Source of the DNA: Segatella oris
GTDB taxonomy: Bacteria; Bacteroidota; Bacteroidia; Bacteroidales; Bacteroidaceae
Direction of reading: 5' to 3'
Assembly: GCF_900637655.1 (NCBI RefSeq)
Contig: NZ_LR134384.1
Coordinates: forward strand, 2,954,501-3,018,500
DNA length: 64,000 nt
In this document: positions 47,073 to 56,578 of the stretch, in pieces
Layout of the letters: every line of letters begins with the position of its first letter
How positions within the stretch are numbered: the first letter of the stretch is position 1
The notes under the pieces: generated by a model
What the model saw: only the letters and a program-made list of their open reading frames with translations
The model's database searches: none
Told to the model about the DNA's origin: nothing
Program-made: the position numbers and the translations under genes

Positions 47073-47241
47073 CATCACACGACACAACATCTATTATCAT
47101 TCATAAGAACGAAAGTCGGGATAGTTCAGCATGGCACTCATCGCACGATGCAATATTTATTGTCATCCATAGGAATGAAAGTCGGGATAGTCCAACATGG
47201 CACTCATCGCACAACACAATATCCATTGTCATCGTATAATG
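47073..47241 (+). repeat. 66-bp tandem repeat, two full copies and one partial
   Basis: Copies start at 47073, 47139 and 47205, the last ending near 47241. Each carries GAAAGTCGGGATAGT and CATGGCACTCATC. The copies differ by scattered substitutions only. Open frames across it on both strands repeat with the DNA and are not considered genes. Confidence 0.88.
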
Positions 47242-47257
47242 ATAGGTGATCCGTAAT

Positions 47258-47367
47258 ACAATATATACCCAATCATTTGGCAATCTCTATAGAATCGTGC
47301 TGCAACTTGACGCAGATCACACGCTAACTTGATGCAAATCACACGGTAATCTAAGTCAAATGACAAG
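47258..47367 (+). repeat. 22-bp periodic intergenic array J2, five units
   Basis: Five in-phase steps. The first two are decayed; the next three have cores TGACGCA, TGATGCA and TAAGTCA and share RATCACACG or AATGACAAG tails. A further step has TCAGGCA (to 47389). TGATGCTCAACAC begins at 47420, 53 nt after unit 5. Its upstream side is cut by the 66-bp tandem repeat. The remaining 140 bp before the glsB-like stop codon show nothing else. Confidence 0.78.
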
Positions 47368-47559
47368 GCAACTTCAGGCATTTTATCTCGCAGTTCGCTT
47401 TTGTTTTATCAACATACTGATGCTCAACACTTTACAGACAAGCGAAAGGCGGAGGATTTCTGGTAAAGAAGCAAGTTGCATTTCAATTCTTCGAGTCATG
47501 CAAAAGCTGTTGCAAATACCAGTCATTTACATTGCTTCATCTCACCCCAACCGTTTTCC

Positions 47560-48549
47560 TCACTTGTTTTTATAAATCACTTTGTTGGCTCCACTCGTGA
47601 TTTTAAGAGCTTCGGGATGTTCTTTGACGTAACTGTCGATGTGGCGGACACGCTTGTCTTCAAGGATTTCGTCGACAGCAATGAGGATACCTGTCTCCTC
47701 AACATCGCCAAATCCATAGTTGATTGCAGTGCCGAAGAGTTTCATCGTGGGGCTGAGACTCATGTAAGCATTGATTAACGGGGGGATATTATAGCCTAAT
47801 TCACGAATGTGTTTGTTGAGAATGCGGTAGTCTTCTTTAAAGTTGTCTTTGCAGAAAATGGCAGACAATTCATCCTCAGGAGTTTCAATTTTCAGCGGTT
47901 TTATCGGTATAATGAGGTTTTCCTTGTCATCGAAATGCTTCTTGAGAAAATAGAGAATCATGTCGCGTCCCTTGCGGATGTATGACGGATACATGGTCAT
48001 CTTGCCGAAGAAGTATCTGCACTGAGGATTGATAACGGTGAGTGCACCAAGCCCATCCCAAAGGTTATCGAGTGCAAAGATACTCTTGGAGTTGACACGT
48101 GCGTTCTGATATTCAAGCGAAACAAAGCTCCGTCCCAACTCAACGGTATAGGGAGCGTAGTCTTTCATGAACTGTTCAGAGAAATGGAACATGTGACTTG
48201 TGGCGAGAATTGGCTGCCCGTTGGCATCGATTTTCCAATCAGAACCAAAGAGATAACGGTAACCTCCGATGATTTCCTCTGCTTCGGGGTTCCACACGAT
48301 GAGCTGTTTGCAGCAGTTTTCCATAGTGTCGAACTCGTCGATATCCATGGCTTTGCCTGTGCCTCCGCCGGCTGTACGGAAGGCAATCTCGCGCAGTCGA
48401 CCAATCTCCTTCATGACATTCGGTGCATCGTGAGCCGTCACAACATAGATTTCATTGTTGCTTTTATTGGTCATGCGAAGCTGCCGTTCGGGAGTAAGTT
48501 CACTCTTCAACAGAGCTTTATCAATAGGTTGGATAATCTCTTCTTCCAT
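47560..48549 (-). CDS. glsB: GNAT-fold N-acyltransferase, glycine-lipid type
   Basis: A 329-residue protein of the hemolysin/OlsB-like acyl-ACP N-acyltransferase group: LREIAFRTAGGGTGKAMDIDEFD, EIIGGYRYLFG and VELGRSFVSLEYQ are recognisable in shortened form. In Bacteroides thetaiotaomicron GlsB N-acylates glycine and GlsA adds a second acyl chain to make glycine lipids. Here the two genes are adjacent, with this one second and 31 nt apart. The assignment relies on the pairing and family pattern. Ornithine as substrate is possible but less usual in this phylum. Confidence 0.8.
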   Translation of the reverse strand: MEEEIIQPIDKALLKSELTPERQLRMTNKSNNEIYVVTAHDAPNVMKEIGRLREIAFRTAGGGTGKAMDIDEFDTMENCCKQLIVWNPEAEEIIGGYRYLFGSDWKIDANGQPILATSHMFHFSEQFMKDYAPYTVELGRSFVSLEYQNARVNSKSIFALDNLWDGLGALTVINPQCRYFFGKMTMYPSYIRKGRDMILYFLKKHFDDKENLIIPIKPLKIETPEDELSAIFCKDNFKEDYRILNKHIRELGYNIPPLINAYMSLSPTMKLFGTAINYGFGDVEETGILIAVDEILEDKRVRHIDSYVKEHPEALKITSGANKVIYKNK

Positions 48550-48580
48550 TTCTTGTTTTCTCTTGGTCGATATTTTATAT

Positions 48581-49420
48581 TCAAATAGAACTCAACGACA
48601 GACCGTAAACACGGTCTTCGACGAATTTGGCCCATTCCATCGGTGATTTCGTCTTATTGAAAGTCTGCCATGGAATAGGTTTCCCTATCGTGATGCGAAA
48701 CGTCTTCCCTACATTTCTATACATCTCATCAACGAGGAAAAGCATGGCTAAATTGAACGGCAACCAACGATCACTGAACTTGGCGATACGGTAGAAACGT
48801 TTGGAATTCCGGCCGCTGAAATGAATAGGAACAACGTCTCTGTGAGTCTCAACACTCTTGGTGATGAAAGTCTTCTTCCATGGAAGATCATGAATTTCCC
48901 CATTGAGTTTCCGACTGTTAAGACCAGCGGGAAACATCAGCAAGTGGTTGTCGCTGTTGAAACCTGCCTCCACCATGCGTGGAAAATCACGGCTCTGCCG
49001 GCCTGTTTTATTGATACCAATGCTCACTGGCTTCAGTCCGGGGAGGTTGAGCAGCAGGTCGTTGACTAAATAACGAAACTTTCCATCATAGTGTTGACCG
49101 ATGATTGAGCCGAGCGAAACACCGTCCTGACCACCCAAAGGATGATTGGAAACGAAAGTATAAAGCTTTCCATCGTGTTTGTCGGGCAGGTTTTCAGCCC
49201 CTACAATGTCGAGTGTCATGTCGAGATATTGCACGCAGGCAGTCAGCCATTCGGTGCCTTCCAACTTGCGATTTTCCCAGAGAAACCGGTTTACCTCATC
49301 TTCATGAATGATTTTCTTCAGCCATGATATGACAAAACGAGGCACATAGCGTGCCTTTTTTCCCATCTTGTCTCTTAGAATTTTCTCAATATCTATGGTC
49401 TTCTCTATGCTCTCATTCAT
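48581..49420 (-). CDS. glsA: O-acyltransferase, glycine-lipid type
   Basis: A 279-residue PlsC-like acyltransferase without an obvious membrane segment. The catalytic block is FVSNHPLGGQDGVSLG (NHPLGGxD variant of NHX4D), with a later block LMFPAGLNSRK. It would esterify the hydroxyl of the N-acyl-glycine made by the neighbouring enzyme. The gene is first in the two-gene unit and has a -7 element CAAAAATA (minus strand TATTTTTG) just upstream. Confidence 0.8.
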   Translation of the reverse strand: MNESIEKTIDIEKILRDKMGKKARYVPRFVISWLKKIIHEDEVNRFLWENRKLEGTEWLTACVQYLDMTLDIVGAENLPDKHDGKLYTFVSNHPLGGQDGVSLGSIIGQHYDGKFRYLVNDLLLNLPGLKPVSIGINKTGRQSRDFPRMVEAGFNSDNHLLMFPAGLNSRKLNGEIHDLPWKKTFITKSVETHRDVVPIHFSGRNSKRFYRIAKFSDRWLPFNLAMLFLVDEMYRNVGKTFRITIGKPIPWQTFNKTKSPMEWAKFVEDRVYGLSLSSI

Positions 49421-49443
49421 ATTGACAACATACTAACACAATG

Positions 49444-49451
49444 CAAAAATA
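49444..49451 (-). promoter_or_regulatory. -7 element of the glsA-glsB unit
   Basis: The minus strand reads TATTTTTG, 24 nt before the start codon. The -33 side is A/T-rich without a clear TTTG. Confidence 0.45.
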
Positions 49452-49607
49452 GCATAAGTTTTTCTAAAAAGTCACTTTTTTGGCTAAAAAAAATCATTTT
49501 TCACGTTTGACCATTGATTTCATCATGTTTTGAGAAACAAATTTGGTTGGAAGGAAAATAAATGCGAATGGAGATATATTCAGAAACCAGAAAGAAAATA
49601 AAAAATA

Positions 49608-49635
49608 GTGGAGAAAAGTGGGGAAGTGTGGAGAA
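49608..49635 (+). promoter_or_regulatory. Putative MraZ operator: three GTGG repeats at 10-bp spacing
   Basis: GTGGA at 49608, GTGGG at 49618 and GTGGA at 49628 are spaced exactly 10 bp apart, immediately upstream of the mraZ -7 element. MraZ proteins are known to bind direct TGGGN-type repeats with 5-nt spacers in their own promoters. This arrangement therefore predicts autorepression of the dcw cluster. Confidence 0.75.
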
Positions 49636-49642
49636 TTTTATG

Positions 49643-49650
49643 TATCTTTG
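49643..49650 (+). promoter_or_regulatory. -7 element of mraZ
   Basis: TATCTTTG matches TAnnTTTG and lies 28 nt before the mraZ start codon. The place of the -33 element is taken by the GTGG repeats. Confidence 0.65.
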
Positions 49651-49678
49651 AAGCCGAATAGCCTATAATTAGGTACGC

Positions 49679-50134
49679 ATGCGTTTTTTAGGAAACATAG
49701 AAGCAAAAGCCGATACCAAAGGAAGAGCCTTTCTGCCGGCCGTTTTTCGCAAGGTGCTTCAAGCATCGGGCGAGGAAAATCTGGTGCTGCGTAAGGATGT
49801 GTTTGAGTCATGTCTTGTGCTTTATCCAGAGTGTGTATGGAATGAACAGCTTGACCTTCTGCGACAACGGCTCAACCGTTGGGACAGAATGCAATGGCAG
49901 ATTTTCCGCCAGTTTGTGTCGGATGCCGAGGTAGTCACACTTGATGCCAACGGTCGTTTCCTTATACCGAAGCGCTATTTGAAACTTGCAGGTATCGAGC
50001 AGGAACTGAAATTCATAGGCGTGGACGATACCATTGAAATCTGGAGTAAGGATAACAGTGAAGCTCCTTTCGTCGAACCTGCCGACTTCGGCAATGCGTT
50101 GCAGACGCTGATGGGGCTGGATGAAGATAGATAA
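49679..50134 (+). CDS. mraZ: Transcriptional regulator MraZ
   Basis: A 151-residue protein made of two tandem SpoVT/AbrB-like beta units. The first carries the DTKGRAFLPAVFR motif and the second the matching DANGRFLIPKRYL. It forms a ring-shaped oligomer that binds repeats in the dcw promoter. First gene of the cluster. The three GTGG boxes just upstream are the expected target. The C-terminus has an extra short acidic tail. Confidence 0.94.
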   Translation: MRFLGNIEAKADTKGRAFLPAVFRKVLQASGEENLVLRKDVFESCLVLYPECVWNEQLDLLRQRLNRWDRMQWQIFRQFVSDAEVVTLDANGRFLIPKRYLKLAGIEQELKFIGVDDTIEIWSKDNSEAPFVEPADFGNALQTLMGLDEDR

Positions 50135-50176
50135 TAAACAGAAAGAGACCGTGCGTAAGCACAGAATAACCCGAAT

Positions 50177-51124
50177 ATGGTAAAGACAGCAGAGACCTAT
50201 CATGTGCCGGTGCTCTTGAAACCGAGTGTTGACGGACTGAACATTCAGTCTGGTGGCATTTATGTTGATGTCACTTTTGGGGGTGGAGGACACAGTCGTG
50301 AAATCCTTTCCCGGCTCGACAATCAGGCTCATCTGTATAGTTTTGATCAAGATGCTGATGCAGAACAGAACGTGATGCACCGTGAAGGCAGTACAGAAAA
50401 AAGGTTTGTTGATGATGCACGCTTTACCTTTGTGCGCAGTAATTTTCGTTATCTCAAGAACTGGATGCGCTATTATGGCGTTGAAAAGATTGATGGATTG
50501 TTGGCCGACTTAGGGGTTTCAAGCCATCATTTCGATGATGAAAGCCGTGGCTTTTCGTTCCGTTTTGATGCGCCGTTGGATATGCGTATGAACAAGCGTG
50601 CAGGTCTGACAGCAGCTGATGTAGTGAATGATTACAACGAAGAAGCACTTGCCAATCTCTTCTATCTCTATGGCGAACTGAAGCAATCGCGCCGTATAGC
50701 AGCCGTATTGGTAAAGGCCAGAGCACAGCAACGCATAGCGACAACACAGGATTTTCTCAAGGCTACAGAGCCTCTTTTCAAACGGGAACGGGAGAAAAAA
50801 GATATGGCCAAGCTCTTCCAGGCCTTGAGAATAGAGGTCAATCATGAAATGGACGCACTGAAAGAAATGTTGCAATCGGCTACAGAATTACTGCGTTCGG
50901 GTGGACGGTTGAGTGTCATCACTTACCATTCTCTCGAGGATCGCATCGTGAAGAACATGATGAAAGCTGGCAATGCAGAGGGGAAAAAAGTGCAGGACTT
51001 CTATGGAAGGATTGAAACTCCATTCAATTTAGTGAACAATAAGGTGATTGTTCCTTCGGCTGATGAACAACAGGAGAACCCCAGAAGCCGCAGTGCCAAA
51101 CTCAGAATTGCAGAAAAGAAATGA
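50177..51124 (+). CDS. rsmH: 16S rRNA m4C1402 methyltransferase RsmH
   Basis: A 315-residue SAM-dependent methyltransferase starting YHVPVLLKPSVDGL, with the SAM motif YVDVTFGGGGHSREIL, then LLADLGVSSHHFDDESRGFSF and ITYHSLEDRIVKN. It methylates the N4 of C1402 in 16S rRNA. It is second in the dcw cluster, and its stop codon overlaps the next start in an ATGA. Confidence 0.96.
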   Translation: MVKTAETYHVPVLLKPSVDGLNIQSGGIYVDVTFGGGGHSREILSRLDNQAHLYSFDQDADAEQNVMHREGSTEKRFVDDARFTFVRSNFRYLKNWMRYYGVEKIDGLLADLGVSSHHFDDESRGFSFRFDAPLDMRMNKRAGLTAADVVNDYNEEALANLFYLYGELKQSRRIAAVLVKARAQQRIATTQDFLKATEPLFKREREKKDMAKLFQALRIEVNHEMDALKEMLQSATELLRSGGRLSVITYHSLEDRIVKNMMKAGNAEGKKVQDFYGRIETPFNLVNNKVIVPSADEQQENPRSRSAKLRIAEKK

Positions 51125-51651
51125 ACAACGAAGATAAAATCAACACGAAAGAAGAGCTGTCTGATCGGCAGGGAACCATGAAGGAAGAAGCTAAGAACAA
51201 TGAGGAAAAAGATTTGAAAGCTTCTGAAGCGGTGGAAAGTGAAGCCTCTGCATCAGCAGATGACGAAGGCCCTACGTTGAAAGAAGTGATAGCAAAGCAG
51301 GCCACAGAAGACGAATCGCCGTTTGCTTCGCATTTCACACTCAAGAAAATCCTTGGCGGTGACGTGCTGACTACGCAGACCATACGACATCAGATAGGCG
51401 TGTTTCTGCTTATTACGGCTTTTCTGATTGTGTATATAGCCAATCGTTACAGTGTCCAGAACGACCTTATCGAGATTGATAAGCTGCAAGATGAATTGCA
51501 GGATGCCAAGTATAAGGCGCTTTCGAGCAGCAGTCAGTTGACCGAGAAAAGCCGAGAGAGTCATGTTTTGGAGTTGTTGAAGAACAATAAAGACAGTGTG
51601 CTGAAGATAGCGAGTCAGCCACCTTACATTATAAATGTACCGGAAGAATGA
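51121..51651 (+). CDS. ftsL: FtsL-like division protein
   Basis: A 176-residue protein with one membrane segment (about residues 93-112, GVFLLITAFLIVYIA) followed by a short coiled coil. This is the topology and place of FtsL, between rsmH and ftsI. The cytoplasmic N-terminus is unusually long (about 90 residues) and very acidic, with Ala-Ser-Asp-Glu repeats. The start and end overlap the neighbours by 4 bp each. Sequence similarity to proteobacterial FtsL is not recognisable, so the call rests on position and topology. Confidence 0.75.
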   Translation: MNNEDKINTKEELSDRQGTMKEEAKNNEEKDLKASEAVESEASASADDEGPTLKEVIAKQATEDESPFASHFTLKKILGGDVLTTQTIRHQIGVFLLITAFLIVYIANRYSVQNDLIEIDKLQDELQDAKYKALSSSSQLTEKSRESHVLELLKNNKDSVLKIASQPPYIINVPEE

Positions 51652-53807
51652 GCAAGTTTGACAGTAATAAGGTAATGCCGAGATACAGTGCCATCGCCAT
51701 TTTGATGACGGTGATTGCTGTGTTGGTTGTGGGTAAGACGCTATACTTGATGACTGCGAAGCGCGATTACTGGCTAAAGGTGGCTGACCGTGTAAAGAAA
51801 GACAGCGTTAGTGTAAAGCCAATGCGTGGCAATATCTTGAGTTGTGACGGGCAACTGATGGCCAGTTCATTGCCAGAGTTCAAACTGTTCATGGATTTTA
51901 AAGCACTCCATGATGCTAAGAGTGACTCGCTTTGGGATGTCAAAGTGGACTCTATCTGCATGGGATTAAACCATATTTTCCCTGAAAAATCTGTTTCGTC
52001 ATTCAAGCAGGAGCTTGCAGAAGGACGGAAAAAGATGAGTCGTCACTGGGCCATATGGGGCAAGCGCGTAGATTATAACACTTATACAGAGGTGAAAGCA
52101 CTGCCTGTTTTCAATCTTTCTCAGAACAAGAGCGGTTTCCATGTCGAGGAGTATAATGCTCGAAAACGTAGTTACGGCTCGCTTGCAGGACGTACGATTG
52201 GTGCAATGTTCGGTGCAAAAGACACGGCACGTTTTGGCTTGGAACTTTCTTACGACTCTATACTCCGTGGCTCAAACGGTATCATCCACCGTCGGAAAGT
52301 ACTCAATCGCTTCCTTGATATCATGGATACTCCACCTATAGACGGTGCAGACATCGTGACAACAATAGATGTAGGAATGCAGGATTTAGCCGAGCGTTCG
52401 GTCATTGATGAACTGAAATTGATTAATGGAAACGTAGGGGTTGCCATTGTAATGGAGGTAGCGACAGGGGACATCAAGGCCATTGTAAACATGGAGAAAT
52501 GCGTAGATGGCGAGTACAGGGAAATCCATAACCATGCTGTCAGCGACCTTCTTGAACCTGGATCCGTATTCAAGACAGCCTCCATCATGACGGCTTTGGA
52601 CGATGGCGTGGTAGATACAACCTATCGTGTTGACACAGGAAATGGCGTCTGGCCTATGTATGGGCGCGAGATGAAGGATCATAACTGGCGACGAGGTGGC
52701 TATGGTGTGCTCACGCTGCCACAGACCTTAATGGTCAGTTCGAATATCGGTGTGAGCCGAATTATTGATGATCATTATCGGAATAACCCCGAAAAGTTTG
52801 TTCGTGGCATATATCGTACGGGGCTTGCCGATAACCTCAGAATTCCTTTAGTGGGTGCTTCACCGGCACGAATACGCATGCCTAAGAAGAGCGAACGAGG
52901 TGAATGGACGAACTGGAGTCATACAGCTTTGCCCTGGATGAGCATCGGCTATGAAACTCAGGTGCCACCAATCTCAACGCTTACTTTCTATAATGCAATT
53001 GCCAACAACGGACGAATGATGCGACCGCGCTTTGTGAAACAGGTGGTGAAAAACGGCGAAGTCATCATGGATTTCCCACCCGAAGTGATGCGGGCAAGCA
53101 TCTGTAAGGAAAAGACCCTGCGCGAAATACAGACCATTCTCGACCATGTGGTCAGCCAAGGACTCGGAAAGAAGGCCGGTTCTCCCTCATTTCGAGTGGC
53201 CGGAAAGACGGGAACAGCACAGATGTCTAAGGGTGCACAGGGATATAAAAGCGGTGGAACCAACTATCTGTTGAGCTTTGCGGGCTACTTTCCCGATGAT
53301 GCTCCACGTTACAGTTGTATTGTGTGTATTCAGAAATCAGGTCTTCCTGCGAGTGGTGGCGGCATGAGTGGTGTCGTTTTCCATAACATTGCAGAGGGCA
53401 TTATGGCACAGAGTCTGAAACTTGATGTTGCTGATGCCCGCGATGCCTCTTCGGTATTAGTGCCGGACGTGAAAGCCGGGAACATCCTTGCTGCCGATTA
53501 TGTGCTCACACATTTAGGCATTAACACCAACAAGAACTGGGGAGGGAGCTACGCAGACGGCAATCCCATCTGGGGTAAGGCAGAGAAAAAGAATGATAAC
53601 AAGACTATTCTTTTAGAACGCCAGCCTATCAACAACGGCAGATATATACCCGATGTAACGGGCATGGGCGCCCGAGATGCTGTTTATCTGTTGGAGAGTC
53701 GTGGCGTGAAGACCATTATCCAGGGGCGTGGAAAGGTTGTCCGGCAGAGTCTTGAACCAGGTCATAGCATCAAGAAAGGCGATCGGATAACGCTTGTCTT
53801 GGATTAG
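51648..53807 (+). CDS. ftsI: Class B penicillin-binding protein, division transpeptidase FtsI
   Basis: A 719-residue protein with an N-terminal membrane anchor (residues about 10-32), a pedestal domain and a transpeptidase domain. The catalytic motifs are SVFK (306-309, Ser306), SSN (364-366) and KTG (520-522). A C-terminal PASTA domain (residues about 655-719) starts PDVTGMGARDAVYLLE. It cross-links septal peptidoglycan and works with FtsW encoded downstream. PASTA domains are common in Bacteroidetes FtsI. Confidence 0.95.
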   Translation: MSKFDSNKVMPRYSAIAILMTVIAVLVVGKTLYLMTAKRDYWLKVADRVKKDSVSVKPMRGNILSCDGQLMASSLPEFKLFMDFKALHDAKSDSLWDVKVDSICMGLNHIFPEKSVSSFKQELAEGRKKMSRHWAIWGKRVDYNTYTEVKALPVFNLSQNKSGFHVEEYNARKRSYGSLAGRTIGAMFGAKDTARFGLELSYDSILRGSNGIIHRRKVLNRFLDIMDTPPIDGADIVTTIDVGMQDLAERSVIDELKLINGNVGVAIVMEVATGDIKAIVNMEKCVDGEYREIHNHAVSDLLEPGSVFKTASIMTALDDGVVDTTYRVDTGNGVWPMYGREMKDHNWRRGGYGVLTLPQTLMVSSNIGVSRIIDDHYRNNPEKFVRGIYRTGLADNLRIPLVGASPARIRMPKKSERGEWTNWSHTALPWMSIGYETQVPPISTLTFYNAIANNGRMMRPRFVKQVVKNGEVIMDFPPEVMRASICKEKTLREIQTILDHVVSQGLGKKAGSPSFRVAGKTGTAQMSKGAQGYKSGGTNYLLSFAGYFPDDAPRYSCIVCIQKSGLPASGGGMSGVVFHNIAEGIMAQSLKLDVADARDASSVLVPDVKAGNILAADYVLTHLGINTNKNWGGSYADGNPIWGKAEKKNDNKTILLERQPINNGRYIPDVTGMGARDAVYLLESRGVKTIIQGRGKVVRQSLEPGHSIKKGDRITLVLD

Positions 53808-53831
53808 AAAGAAAACAGAAATACAGAAGAT

Positions 53832-55283
53832 ATGAAATTAAACGAACTTCTCAAAAACATCACTCCGATAAAGCTTATCGGAAATGATGACGTAGAAATC
53901 ACAGGCGTGAATATTGATTCGCGACGCATCAAGACGGGACATCTCTTCGTTGCCATGAAGGGAACGCAGGTTGATGGGCATCAATTCATCGGCAAAGCCA
54001 TTGAACTTGGTGCCATATCCGTGCTTTGTGAAGACCTTCCCGAAGTGCTTCAAGAGGGCATCACCTATATCCAGGTGGAATCAACAGAGGATGCTGTCGG
54101 TAAGGTTGCCACCTTGTTTTATGGTGATCCGTCGCATAAACTGAAGTTGGTCGGCGTGACGGGAACCAATGGAAAGACCACCATTGCCACCTTATTATAT
54201 AATATGTTCCGCAAGTTCGGGCATAAGGTTGGACTGCTTTCCACGGTCTGCAACTATATTGATGATGTTGAAGTGCCAGCCGACCACACGACCCCTGACC
54301 CCATCGAACTCAACGAACTCTTGGCAAAGATGGTTGAAGCCGGCTGTGAATATGCCTTCATGGAATGTTCAAGTCATGCCATTCATCAGAAGCGTATCGG
54401 CGGTTTGAAGTTTGCCGGTGGTCTTTTTACCAATCTCACCCGCGATCACTTGGACTATCACAAGACTTTCGAAAACTACCGAAATGCCAAGAAAGCCTTC
54501 TTCGATGGCCTGCCCAAGGATGCTTTTGCCATTACCAATGCCGACGATAAAAACGGCATGATCATGGTGCAGAACACCAAGGCAACCGTCAAGACCTATT
54601 CAATCCGCACGTTGGCTGACTTCCGTGCCCGCATTTTAGAATGCCACTTTGAGGGCATGTATCTTGAGATTGACGGCCGTGAAGTAGGCGTTCAGTTCAT
54701 CGGTAAGTTCAACGTCAGCAACCTTTTGGCAGTCTATGGCGCTGCAATCATGTTAGGCAAGAAGCCCGAAGATGTGCTCTTGGTGCTCAGTACGCTGCAT
54801 AGTGTCAACGGACGCCTTGAACCTATCCATTCTCCTGAAGGCTTCACGGCAATTGTCGACTATGCTCATACACCCGATGCATTGGCAAATGTGCTCAACG
54901 CCATACACGAAGTACTCGATGGCAAAGGGCATGTGATTACCGTTTGTGGTGCAGGAGGAAACCGCGATAAGGGCAAACGTCCACTCATGGCACAGGAAGC
55001 TGTCAGACAAAGTGACAAGGTTATCATTACCAGTGACAATCCCCGATTTGAAGAACCGCAGGATATCATCAACGATATGCTCGCGGGATTGAACGAACAG
55101 CAGATGCGAAAGGTCATCTCAATTGTCGACCGTAAGGAGGCTATTCGCACAGCCTGCATGATGGCCCAGAAAGGAGATGTGGTGCTTGTTGCCGGTAAAG
55201 GACACGAAACCTATCAGGAAATCAAGGGCGTGAAGCATCATTTCGATGATAAGGAAGTGCTTCATGAAATTTTCAAAGTATAA
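53832..55283 (+). CDS. murE: UDP-MurNAc-tripeptide ligase MurE (meso-DAP type)
   Basis: A 483-residue Mur ligase with ATP-binding GTNGKTT (111-117) and a central DHTTPDP segment. The substrate motif DNPR at 402-405 marks the meso-diaminopimelate-adding enzymes. The order of N-terminal, central and C-terminal domains is complete. It adds the third stem-peptide residue. It is encoded 24 nt after ftsI. Confidence 0.96.
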   Translation: MKLNELLKNITPIKLIGNDDVEITGVNIDSRRIKTGHLFVAMKGTQVDGHQFIGKAIELGAISVLCEDLPEVLQEGITYIQVESTEDAVGKVATLFYGDPSHKLKLVGVTGTNGKTTIATLLYNMFRKFGHKVGLLSTVCNYIDDVEVPADHTTPDPIELNELLAKMVEAGCEYAFMECSSHAIHQKRIGGLKFAGGLFTNLTRDHLDYHKTFENYRNAKKAFFDGLPKDAFAITNADDKNGMIMVQNTKATVKTYSIRTLADFRARILECHFEGMYLEIDGREVGVQFIGKFNVSNLLAVYGAAIMLGKKPEDVLLVLSTLHSVNGRLEPIHSPEGFTAIVDYAHTPDALANVLNAIHEVLDGKGHVITVCGAGGNRDKGKRPLMAQEAVRQSDKVIITSDNPRFEEPQDIINDMLAGLNEQQMRKVISIVDRKEAIRTACMMAQKGDVVLVAGKGHETYQEIKGVKHHFDDKEVLHEIFKV

Positions 55284-55308
55284 AAACAAGGTATAAAGGT
55301 TAAGGAAA

Positions 55309-56577
55309 ATGTTATACTATCTTTTTAGATTTCTCGAACAATATGGCATCAGTGGGTCACGCATTTGGGGCTATATCTCTTTCCGGGCACTGCTTGCTTT
55401 GATTCTCTCTTTGGTCATTTCAGCATGGGCCGGAGAGAAGTTTATCAAGTTCTTAAAGCGTAAACAAATCACAGAAACACAGCGCGACGCCTCTATAGAC
55501 CCCTTTGGTGTCAAGAAGATTGGCGTTCCTTCGATGGGTGGAGTCATTATCATTCTCTCCATTCTTGTGCCTGTTCTGCTCCTTGGCCGACTGCGAAACG
55601 TCTATCTCATCCTGATGATTATTACTACCGTATGGTTGGGATTTCTTGGTGGAATGGATGATTATATCAAGATTTTCCGCCGTGACAAAGAGGGATTGAA
55701 AGGCAAATACAAGATTGTCGGGCAAATAGGTATCGGGCTTATCGTGGGACTTGTGTTGTGGATGTCGCCCGATGTAAAGATGAATGAGAATATAGCCATT
55801 GCCCGTCAAGGCCAGGAAATGGTCGTCAAGCACCGTGCCAAAGCCCACAAATCCTTGAAAACGACAATCCCGTTCGTTAAAGGTCACAACCTCAGTTACA
55901 GCAATCTGATGAGCTTCTGCGGTAAACATAAGGTTGCAGCAGGCTGGATTCTCTTCGTCATCATGACCATTTTGGTGGTAACGGCAGTGAGTAACGGAGC
56001 CAATCTCAATGATGGAATGGACGGCATGTGTGCCGGAAACTCGGCCATTATAGGCGTAGCCATCGGCATTCTGGCCTATGTGAGCAGCCATATACAGTTT
56101 GCAGCCTACCTCAACATCATGTATATCCCCCAAAGCGAAGAGCTTGTGGTCTTCATGTGTGCCTTTATCGGTGCGCTGATTGGCTTCCTTTGGTATAATG
56201 CCTACCCTGCCCAAGTGTTCATGGGCGACACGGGATCACTGACCATCGGAGGTATCATTGCCGTGAGTGCCATTATCATTCACAAGGAGTTATTGCTTCC
56301 CATACTCTGTGGTATCTTCTTTGTTGAGAGTCTGAGTGTCATCATTCAAGTCTACTACTACAAGCTTGGTAAGCGCCGCGGCATGAAGCAACGCGTCTTC
56401 AAACGCACGCCGATACATGATAACTTCCGCGTCACCGACGACCAACTTGACCCTGACTGCAAATATCTTCTCAAGAGTCCGCGTAGTCCGAAGCATGAAG
56501 CAAAGATAACCATACGCTTCTGGATTATCACGATTATCCTTGCAGCATTAACCATTATCACATTAAAAATAAGATAA
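55309..56577 (+). CDS. mraY: Phospho-MurNAc-pentapeptide transferase MraY
   Basis: A 422-residue polytopic enzyme with about ten membrane segments. The conserved loops are GGMDDYIKI, NLNDGMDG and FMGDTGSL, and the last loop has RTPIHDNF where most MraY have APIHHHF. It makes lipid I on the inner membrane. It is longer than the ~360 residues of E. coli because of an extra cytoplasmic loop (residues about 160-205). The order is normal for the cluster. Confidence 0.95.
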   Translation: MLYYLFRFLEQYGISGSRIWGYISFRALLALILSLVISAWAGEKFIKFLKRKQITETQRDASIDPFGVKKIGVPSMGGVIIILSILVPVLLLGRLRNVYLILMIITTVWLGFLGGMDDYIKIFRRDKEGLKGKYKIVGQIGIGLIVGLVLWMSPDVKMNENIAIARQGQEMVVKHRAKAHKSLKTTIPFVKGHNLSYSNLMSFCGKHKVAAGWILFVIMTILVVTAVSNGANLNDGMDGMCAGNSAIIGVAIGILAYVSSHIQFAAYLNIMYIPQSEELVVFMCAFIGALIGFLWYNAYPAQVFMGDTGSLTIGGIIAVSAIIIHKELLLPILCGIFFVESLSVIIQVYYYKLGKRRGMKQRVFKRTPIHDNFRVTDDQLDPDCKYLLKSPRSPKHEAKITIRFWIITIILAALTIITLKIR

Positions 56578-56578
56578 A

